Shown: positions 58,661 to 64,000 of the stretch, in pieces
Position numbering within the stretch: position 1 is the first letter of the stretch
Layout: the number at the start of each line of letters is the position of its first letter
Source: an uncultured Anaerolineae bacterium
GTDB lineage: Bacteria > Chloroflexota > Anaerolineae > Anaerolineales > Villigracilaceae
DNA: 64,000 bases
NCBI GenBank assembly: GCA_903822545.1
Contig: CAIJPN010000024.1
Span: 62,001 to 126,000, forward strand
Direction of reading: 5' to 3'
Program-made: the position numbers and the translations under genes
Notes under the pieces: generated by a model
Told to the model about the DNA's origin: nothing
Database searches by the model: none
The model's input: the letters and a program-made list of their open reading frames with translations, nothing else

Positions 58661-59812
58661 ATGCAAAACGAAAATTACACCAAACATAAGATCATCGGCA
58701 TTGTCCTGTCTGTAGTCCTGATTGCAGCCGTGACATTTGCCTTTGTTACCGAAACCGCGCGAACCGAAAGCGTTTCTGCGCTGGCCCACAAAACCAGCCT
58801 TCAGCGTGGACGCCAGCTGTATGTCGATAACTGCGTCAGCTGTCATGGCTCGCGTGGTGAGGGTGGCGTTGGTTCTGTTTTGAACAACAGCGGTTTACTG
58901 AAAAAAGCATCAGACGCAGTTTTGTTCGCGACCATTGCATCGGGCCGTCCGAGCACAGTCATGCCTGCCTGGGGACAGGCCTACGGTGGCGCCTTCACCG
59001 ACCAGGAGATCCGCGAAATCGTAGCTTTCATTCGCGCCTGGGAGCCTAACGCCCCGGTTGTTGTTGCAGCTGTATTCGTTCCAGATGCGGCTCGTGGGGC
59101 CTCTATTTACGAGACGGCCTGCATGGTTTGTCACGGCGAAAATGGCAAGGGTGGCACCGACCTTTATGGCAACCCCCTGGTTGCTCTCAACGACCGCACC
59201 CAGCTCGGTAAACACGATGATGCCTGGTATCAGCAGACTATCGTCAATGGCCGCCCTGCCAAAGGGATGCCTGGTTCCAGCAATGTTCTTTCTGCCAATC
59301 AAGTTTCAGATCTGATTGCTTTGATGGCTGCCTGGCGTAACGGCGAAACAGTAGTTTCCAAAACCACTGTCGCGCAGCTGATCAACTCGGCACTCTTCTC
59401 CCTCCAGCAAAATGATGGCGAAGATGCCCTCTTCTACCTCAAACGCGCCAAAACCATCGCCTTTGGCCCAGCCATTAACCGTTTTGACCCGATCATCAGC
59501 AACATCGCCACCAATCAAACCGCTGCGCTCAACGATCTCACCAGCTTATCCAAAGACTGGCCGGTTGGTGATCCCGTGAATGGCGAGACCATCTACGTTG
59601 ACGCCTGCAAAAGCTGTCACGGAGATGCAGGACAGGGCGGCGTAGGGCGAAAACTCAAACCCAACCAGTATGTCCAGGATAATACCAATGCCGATTTGTT
59701 CCAGTTCATGCTTGTCGGGCGTGATGGAACCGCCATGCGCGGTTGGCAAGACCGCCTCTCTGAAAGCCAGCTCGCCGACGTGATCGCTTTCCTGAGAACC
59801 TGGCAGCCATGA
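58661..59812 (+). CDS. Triheme c-type cytochrome (module II)
   Basis: 383 residues, three heme motifs CVSCHG, CMVCHG and CKSCHG (about residues 58, 153 and 315). The third heme domain is longer than in module I. N-terminal span (IIGIVLSVVLIAAVTFAFVT) but no C-terminal one. The gene ends with the TGA overlapping the ATG of the cytochrome b fusion (ATGA), so they are coupled. Confidence 0.93.
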   Translation: MQNENYTKHKIIGIVLSVVLIAAVTFAFVTETARTESVSALAHKTSLQRGRQLYVDNCVSCHGSRGEGGVGSVLNNSGLLKKASDAVLFATIASGRPSTVMPAWGQAYGGAFTDQEIREIVAFIRAWEPNAPVVVAAVFVPDAARGASIYETACMVCHGENGKGGTDLYGNPLVALNDRTQLGKHDDAWYQQTIVNGRPAKGMPGSSNVLSANQVSDLIALMAAWRNGETVVSKTTVAQLINSALFSLQQNDGEDALFYLKRAKTIAFGPAINRFDPIISNIATNQTAALNDLTSLSKDWPVGDPVNGETIYVDACKSCHGDAGQGGVGRKLKPNQYVQDNTNADLFQFMLVGRDGTAMRGWQDRLSESQLADVIAFLRTWQP

Positions 59813-61854
59813 GTTCCCCAATCGGCCCTTCGTCAACCACCCAGCCCGAACAAAAATCGGTGCAGCAGGTTGATGAACTGGTCTACTTCAAAAGAAGCGC
59901 CTTGCTGCGTTTGCTGGAAAAGCTGGCGCTTTTCATCGAGCGGCCTTTCAACCGGATCGGAACAACCTCGCTCAACCTTTTCTACCATACCGATACGCTG
60001 GCAGTGTTTCTCTGGTTGGTTGTTGGCCTGTCAGGGGTCTACCTGACCCTGTTTTACCAGTTCGATTTCGACGCAGCCTACCGTTCGGTTGCCAAGATGG
60101 AAAGCCAGGTTCTTGCACGTATCATCCGGGCCATCCATCGCTACGCCACCGATTCGGCCATCCTCGTCACAGTATTGCATGGCATCCGCCTGTTCTTCAT
60201 GGCACGTTTTCGTGGAGCGCGCTGGCTTGCCTGGGTTTCCGGTATCGTCATGGCCATCCTCCTCCTGGTGGATGGCCTTACCGGTTACTGGCTCATCTGG
60301 GACACCCGCGCCCAACTTATCACCAACAGCTTCACCGCATTCCTCAACAAATTCACCCCGTTTGGCCCGGCCTTCATCAGTGGGATCTTGACAACCCGCA
60401 ACACATCCCAGGGCTGGATCTTCATCACCATCCTGCTGCTCCTGCACATCCTGCTCTTTGGCGTGGGTGCCTTGTTTTTCTGGTGGCACATCATGCGGCT
60501 CAATCGCCCGCGCTTCCTCCCGGCCCGTTACTGGCTCATCGGCGTGGGATCGGTGCTCGTGGTCATCTCGGCTGCCTTTCCGCTTGGCATGTTGCCCAAA
60601 GCTGATTTCAGCCAGCTCCCCCCGCCGCTTTCGCTAGACCCGTTCTACCTGGCCTTTGTCCCCTTTGGGATGAGCCCCTATGCTGGCTGGTTCCTGGCTG
60701 GGTTTGGGATCCTGTCCATCGTGCTTGCCCTGGTACCCTGGCTTTCTTTTTCCAAACCTGCGCCCCCCATCCGCATCGACGAGCAAAAATGCACCGGATG
60801 CACACTCTGCTCCCGCGACTGCCCTTACAAAGCCATAGAGATGCACGAACTCCCTGCCGGGTCGCGCCACAAATTCCTGGCGCAGGTGGACCCAAAAATG
60901 TGCGTAGCTTGTGGTGTTTGCCTTGGTTCCTGTGAATTTGATGCAATCTCCCTTACAGAAATTTCCGCCCCGGCCATCTGGCAACGCGTTGAAGCTGGAA
61001 TGGCCCGCCACCCCGGCCAACCCGTCACCGTCTGCTTCACCTGCGAGCGCCACGCCGCCCAGGGAGCCCGCCCTTACCTGGCCCAGCAACCCGGCAGCCA
61101 CGCCTCGCTGGAAGTGATTCCACTGCCCTGCGTGGCCGTCATCCCCCCAAAAGTGGTAGCCCGTACCCTTTCCAGTGGCGCCGCTGAAGTGCGGGTGGTT
61201 GGTTGCCCGCCCGATGACTGCTCTCGCCGCGAAGGCAACCTGTGGACAAATGCCCGTCTTAGCCGGGAACGTCTGCCGCGCCTCAAAAAAGCCTTCGAGA
61301 ACGCCCCGGTCTACACCTTCTGGCTGCCTCCCAATGCCTTTTCCCAGGCCCTTTTCGCCATCCCTGCTGGCAGCCCCCAGGGTGAATCCAATCGTCCTGG
61401 CAGTGCCTACAACCCACAACTTACCTGGCGTCATTTTGCCCTGGCGTTTGGCATCCTGGCCATCCTGATGTTTATCCAGGTGCGCGTCAGCCAGGCCTGG
61501 TCACCCCAGATTTACACCAACCCACCGGCTTATGTGCAGCTGGTCATTCCCAACACCACTCGCCTGGTCTATCAAGCAGACCGGTTTTCGCAGCAATACA
61601 ACCTCCAGCCAACCCATCTCAGGCTACAGGATGGGGAAAAAACCCTTTACCAGCAGCCCTACCCGTTCAGCGGAAAGGGCACAGACACCCCGCTCGTGTT
61701 GGAATTCCCGCTTGAGCCTGGCAGCCATCAACTGCAACTCAGCCTGTTAGATGATGCCGCCCAGCCAGAATCCCTGCTCTTCTACAATGCCCATGTCACC
61801 CTGGCATCGGGCCAGGTTTGGATCATCATGCCCGGCAAATCGCCCCGCCCGTAA
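59809..61854 (+). CDS. Cytochrome b / ferredoxin / MvhD-like fusion protein
   Basis: 681 residues. Residues 60-260: cytochrome b N-domain with heme ligands HRYATDSAILVTVLHGIR (spacing 14) and LLHILLFGVGALFFWWHI (spacing 14, bc1-like). Residues 325-395: two ferredoxin clusters, KCTGCTLCSRDCPYKA and MCVACGVCLGSCEFDA. Residues 405-510: MvhD/FrhD-like domain, VCFTCERHAA, PLPCVAVIPP and VVGCPPDDCSRREGN. One more membrane span (FALAFGILAILMFIQV) follows, then a 120-residue beta domain outside. The mix suggests electron transfer between ferredoxin or NAD(P)H and the quinone pool. Not a known standard architecture to me. Confidence 0.9.
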   Translation: MSSPIGPSSTTQPEQKSVQQVDELVYFKRSALLRLLEKLALFIERPFNRIGTTSLNLFYHTDTLAVFLWLVVGLSGVYLTLFYQFDFDAAYRSVAKMESQVLARIIRAIHRYATDSAILVTVLHGIRLFFMARFRGARWLAWVSGIVMAILLLVDGLTGYWLIWDTRAQLITNSFTAFLNKFTPFGPAFISGILTTRNTSQGWIFITILLLLHILLFGVGALFFWWHIMRLNRPRFLPARYWLIGVGSVLVVISAAFPLGMLPKADFSQLPPPLSLDPFYLAFVPFGMSPYAGWFLAGFGILSIVLALVPWLSFSKPAPPIRIDEQKCTGCTLCSRDCPYKAIEMHELPAGSRHKFLAQVDPKMCVACGVCLGSCEFDAISLTEISAPAIWQRVEAGMARHPGQPVTVCFTCERHAAQGARPYLAQQPGSHASLEVIPLPCVAVIPPKVVARTLSSGAAEVRVVGCPPDDCSRREGNLWTNARLSRERLPRLKKAFENAPVYTFWLPPNAFSQALFAIPAGSPQGESNRPGSAYNPQLTWRHFALAFGILAILMFIQVRVSQAWSPQIYTNPPAYVQLVIPNTTRLVYQADRFSQQYNLQPTHLRLQDGEKTLYQQPYPFSGKGTDTPLVLEFPLEPGSHQLQLSLLDDAAQPESLLFYNAHVTLASGQVWIIMPGKSPRP

Positions 61855-61878
61855 ATTTTCCGGCTGGATAAATAAAAA

Positions 61879-61922
61879 TGACCGGGAGACTTCGCTGCCC
61901 ATGGCGCGAAATCTCCCGGTCA
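61879..61922 (+). terminator. Terminator of the module II operon
   Basis: TGACCGGGAGACTTCGC (61879-61895) pairs with GCGAAATCTCCCGGTCA (61906-61922) with one mismatch and is followed by CCTTTTTG on the plus strand. It includes the recurring GGGAGAT word found in the hairpins at 1425, 6299 and 20204. Confidence 0.85.
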
Positions 61923-61963
61923 CCTTTTTGCAGGTCAGGGTTGGATATTCCTGGCAAAAACTG

Positions 61964-62380
61964 CTAATTGCCATCCGATTCAAAGACCAGCATACCATCA
62001 TCAGTCCAAAGTGTCAGGAATCGTCCCTCGATCTTGAATTCTGGTGTATTGTTTAAAACCAGCAGTGTGAATTCTTCCTGTTTCATGATAATTTCAGGCA
62101 CACAGGCCAGCTGCGTTGAAACTTCTGGCTCAAAGCTGATCTTGCTTTCGTCAATGCTATAACTGCCCACAAAACTATTGCAGCCCACATTGCCATTGAT
62201 CTTGCCTTCGGCATCGATAATCAGGCTGCGATTCAAGTCCGGCAGAACGGGAGACTGCTCTGAAGCTGGGCCATAAGAAACCAGCAACCAGGTGCCGATT
62301 ATAGGGTTTGCCGATTGTTCACTGGCACAGGCTGCCAACAAAAAGGCACATAAAATCATTACAACAAAGTTTTTTTTCAA
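61964..62380 (-). CDS. META domain (HslJ-like) lipoprotein
   Basis: 138 residues. TTG start at 62380 behind GGAG; signal LKKNFVVMILCAFLLAACAS with lipobox LAAC. META domain: IIGTWLLVSYGPASEQSPVL then GKINGNVGCNSFVGSYSIDE. It is probably an outer-surface protein linked to stress or heat shock in other species. It is convergent with the module II operon; the terminator at 61879 lies between. Confidence 0.82.
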   Translation of the reverse strand: MKKNFVVMILCAFLLAACASEQSANPIIGTWLLVSYGPASEQSPVLPDLNRSLIIDAEGKINGNVGCNSFVGSYSIDESKISFEPEVSTQLACVPEIIMKQEEFTLLVLNNTPEFKIEGRFLTLWTDDGMLVFESDGN

Positions 62381-62457
62381 GGTTGTCTCCGTCGATTTCT
62401 TAAAACCGTTTCGTGGTAATTGGGGGTGGATAACACTCATCCCTATTAAAACAAAAG

Positions 62458-62529
62458 TGCCCCAGGCAGGAATTGAACCCACATCAGAGCCTTAGGAGTG
62501 CCCTGTTCTGTCCGTTGAACTACTGGGGC
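62458..62529 (-). tRNA. tRNA-Arg (CCU anticodon)
   Basis: 72 nt. Acceptor stem GCCCCAG/CTGGGGC perfect, D stem GTTC/GAAC, anticodon loop CTCCTAA with anticodon CCU (reads AGG), T arm GTGGG-TTCAATT-CCTGC with two G-U wobbles. A31-G39 is a mismatch and G28-T42 a wobble in the anticodon stem. CCA is not encoded. Likely functional. Confidence 0.9.
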
Positions 62530-62757
62530 GAACGCAAAAATTATAGCATTATTTTCACATACAAGAGCCCAAATGTCAGAGACTCTTGCATGCCTCTATC
62601 CAAATTCAGGCTGGCCCCAAATTGCCCCTTTTTCCAGCACCCCTGCCCTTCTCCCGAGGGAGAAGGGTTCGAAACCGAATGATTTTAACAGTCGTATCCC
62701 CCAGCGGGGGAGGCTGAATGTTTACCGAGAAAATCCCATCCGTGTTGGCCAGCGTTT

Positions 62758-62982
62758 CTAAAAGATGCCGCGCAAGAACAGCAGGAAACCAATTAACGCC
62801 AGCGGGATGCCGATGATGGCCCCCACGATGGTCAGGCTGACCAGAACGCCAACCAGGATCAGCACCAGCCCCAGGATCATCGCCACCAACCGCCCAACCA
62901 TCTCCACAATGGTCGCCAGCAGCATCCAAATCGCATAAAACGGCCACAACAGCCAATGCACATGTCGTTTTTCAGCAGTCAT
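62758..62982 (-). CDS. Small membrane protein with two TM segments
   Basis: 74 residues. A His/Trp start (MTAEKRHVHWLLWPFYAIWM) runs into two hydrophobic segments (LLATIVEMVGRLVAMILGLV and SLTIVGAIIGIPLALIGFLL). No family recognised. GGAGG lies 9 bases before the ATG at 62982. Confidence 0.65.
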   Translation of the reverse strand: MTAEKRHVHWLLWPFYAIWMLLATIVEMVGRLVAMILGLVLILVGVLVSLTIVGAIIGIPLALIGFLLFLRGIF

Positions 62983-63060
62983 TTTTGCCTCCATAAGATT
63001 GAATTATCTTGTATACGCGCCTGTGAGCCTTTGGTTTCAAAAAGGATCAAGGGGAGTATA

Positions 63061-63822
63061 ATGCCCCGCATGAAAACCACAGAAAAAACCGAAACTTCTA
63101 CAGAAGCAACCTCCCCTGTCCAATTGCGCCGCGAACGAATGATGCAGGCGCGCAAACAAAGCCGTGAAACCATCCTGACGATCCTCCTGCCGGTCATGTT
63201 CTTGTTCGGATTGGGTATCGGCTGGGTCATGTGGGGTCAAGACGCCCTGGCCTACCAGCGAGCCAACGCCCCGGCCGAGGTTGTGCGACGTGACGTTGCC
63301 ATCGAACAAGATGATCCCATCCTCGGCCCGGCAGATGCGCCCGTCACCATTGTTGAATTCAGCGATTACCAGTGCCCGTTCTGTGAACGCTGGTATTCCC
63401 AGGTTTACACGCGCCTGGTCAAAGAATACGAAGGCAAAATTCGCTTTATTTACCGCGATTTCCCGCTCAAAAGCATCCACCCCGAGGCTGAAGGAGCTGC
63501 CGTGGCTGCCAACTGCGCCGGGGAGCAAAACGCCTACTGGCAGTTCCACGACGCGCTGTTCAGTGGCGCCTATGGGCTGGGACAGGCCGCCTACACCCAA
63601 TATGCCACCGAACTGGGGCTTGACCTGGCAACCTTCAACACCTGCATCAGCGATGGCCGTTACCTCACTGAAATTGAAAACGATATTCAGTACGGATTCT
63701 CCATTGGGGTATCATCCACCCCCAGCTTCTACGTCAACGGCATCGCTGTGGTCGGTGCGCAGCCTTACGAAGTCTTCAAACAACTGATCGATTCAGAACT
63801 GGCCGCCAAAGCTCAGGATTAA
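63061..63822 (+). CDS. DsbA-like thioredoxin-fold protein with membrane anchor
   Basis: 253 residues. One N-terminal span ([20 protein letters not shown]), then a DsbA-like domain (PF13462 type): [20 protein letters not shown] with CPFC active site, [18 protein letters not shown] and cis-Pro in [14 protein letters not shown]. It faces outward and makes or shuffles disulfides, or is reduced by a DsbD-like partner. GGGGAG precedes the ATG 63061. Confidence 0.9.
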   Translation: MPRMKTTEKTETSTEATSPVQLRRERMMQARKQSRETILTILLPVMFLFGLGIGWVMWGQDALAYQRANAPAEVVRRDVAIEQDDPILGPADAPVTIVEFSDYQCPFCERWYSQVYTRLVKEYEGKIRFIYRDFPLKSIHPEAEGAAVAANCAGEQNAYWQFHDALFSGAYGLGQAAYTQYATELGLDLATFNTCISDGRYLTEIENDIQYGFSIGVSSTPSFYVNGIAVVGAQPYEVFKQLIDSELAAKAQD

Positions 63823-63824
63823 CC

Positions 63825-64000
63825 ATGAAGAAATTCATCGCAGTAGCCGGGAACATCGGCGTTGGCAAATCTACACTGGTGGACTTGCTCTGCCGCCGCC
63901 TGAGATGGGAACCGTTTTACGAGCCGGTGGCCGAAAACCCCTACATCTCCGACTTTTACCAGGATATGGCCGCCTGGGCCTTTCACTCCCAGGTATTTTT
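63825..64000 (+). CDS. Deoxynucleoside kinase (N-terminal fragment, cut by window edge)
   Basis: First 58 codons visible. P-loop [20 protein letters not shown] and the following [20 protein letters not shown] match deoxyadenosine/deoxyguanosine kinases of the dNK family. Phosphorylates deoxynucleosides for salvage. Three bases after the DsbA-like stop, likely cotranscribed. Confidence 0.9.
   Translation, partial: MKKFIAVAGNIGVGKSTLVDLLCRRLRWEPFYEPVAENPYISDFYQDMAAWAFHSQVF

Noticed and set aside
60634-61434. 266-codon minus-strand frame in the cytochrome b fusion
   Set aside because: Antisense to ferredoxin and MvhD-like motifs that are clearly coding on the plus strand.
1-64000. CRISPR arrays, rRNA genes, phage structural genes, complete IS elements
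   Set aside because: None seen on either strand; no transposase or integrase gene is recognisable.

Overview
The window looks like chromosomal DNA of a free-living bacterium. The most likely source is the Chloroflexota (Anaerolineae-like): b6f-type Rieske/cytochrome b gene sets, a ba3-type oxidase, an F420-type luciferase-like oxidoreductase, a T-box ahead of valS and a class of GC-rich dispersed repeats all fit that group. This placement is inference; no marker gene was compared.

Layout. (1) 1-19.6 kb, all minus strand: a surface-polysaccharide cluster (O-antigen ligase/polymerase-like protein cut by the left edge, Wzz-like protein, three GT2 and one GT39-like glycosyltransferase, MptE/DUF115-like protein, SDR, hydroxyacid dehydrogenase, CMP-sugar synthetase), followed by GH5, an esterase, an aromatic ammonia-lyase, a ROK sugar kinase and small membrane proteins. 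(2) 19.6-24 kb, plus strand: a strong promoter and a T-box leader with a GUC (Val) specifier, then a broken DinB-like gene, a dispersed repeat and valS. (3) 24-35.5 kb, mixed strands: a three-domain M15-C39-SH3 protein, HAD phosphatase, decayed nucleotidyltransferase, PAP2 protein, GH13 glucosidase with YHS protein, cytochrome b5-like protein, RRM RNA-binding protein, MFS transporter and LLM oxidoreductase. (4) 35-41 kb: a NapH-like ferredoxin membrane protein with a partner, then a first quinol:cytochrome c module (fused cytochrome b, Rieske, triheme c). (5) 41-44.3 kb: ArsP-like permease with a redox-active thioredoxin under a promoter covered by two operator-like dyads; oligoendopeptidase F. 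(6) 45-54 kb: lipoprotein, two-component system, two SCO proteins, PCuAC copper chaperone, ba3-type oxidase (subunits IIa, II, I) and CtaB. (7) 54-61.9 kb: a second, more elaborate Rieske/cytochrome b operon holding a GltD-like flavoprotein with ferredoxin domains and a cytochrome b-ferredoxin-MvhD-like fusion. (8) 62-64 kb: META lipoprotein, tRNA-Arg, small membrane protein, DsbA-like protein, start of a deoxynucleoside kinase.

How the parts fit. Regions 4, 6 and 7 together describe aerobic or microaerobic electron transfer: quinol is oxidised by Rieske/b modules, electrons pass to c-type cytochromes and the ba3 oxidase, and the copper proteins assemble CuA. The operon at 54-61.9 kb adds soluble redox arms (NAD(P)H/FAD, [4Fe-4S], MvhD-like), so it may link the quinone pool to NAD(P)H or ferredoxin; this is the best candidate for an undescribed system here.

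A second theme is small palindromic DNA. Five copies of a roughly 148-bp inverted-repeat element are present, two flanked by 9-10 bp direct repeats. A separate set of hairpins sits immediately ahead of start codons in the polysaccharide cluster, and in two of them the Shine-Dalgarno sequence lies in the loop.
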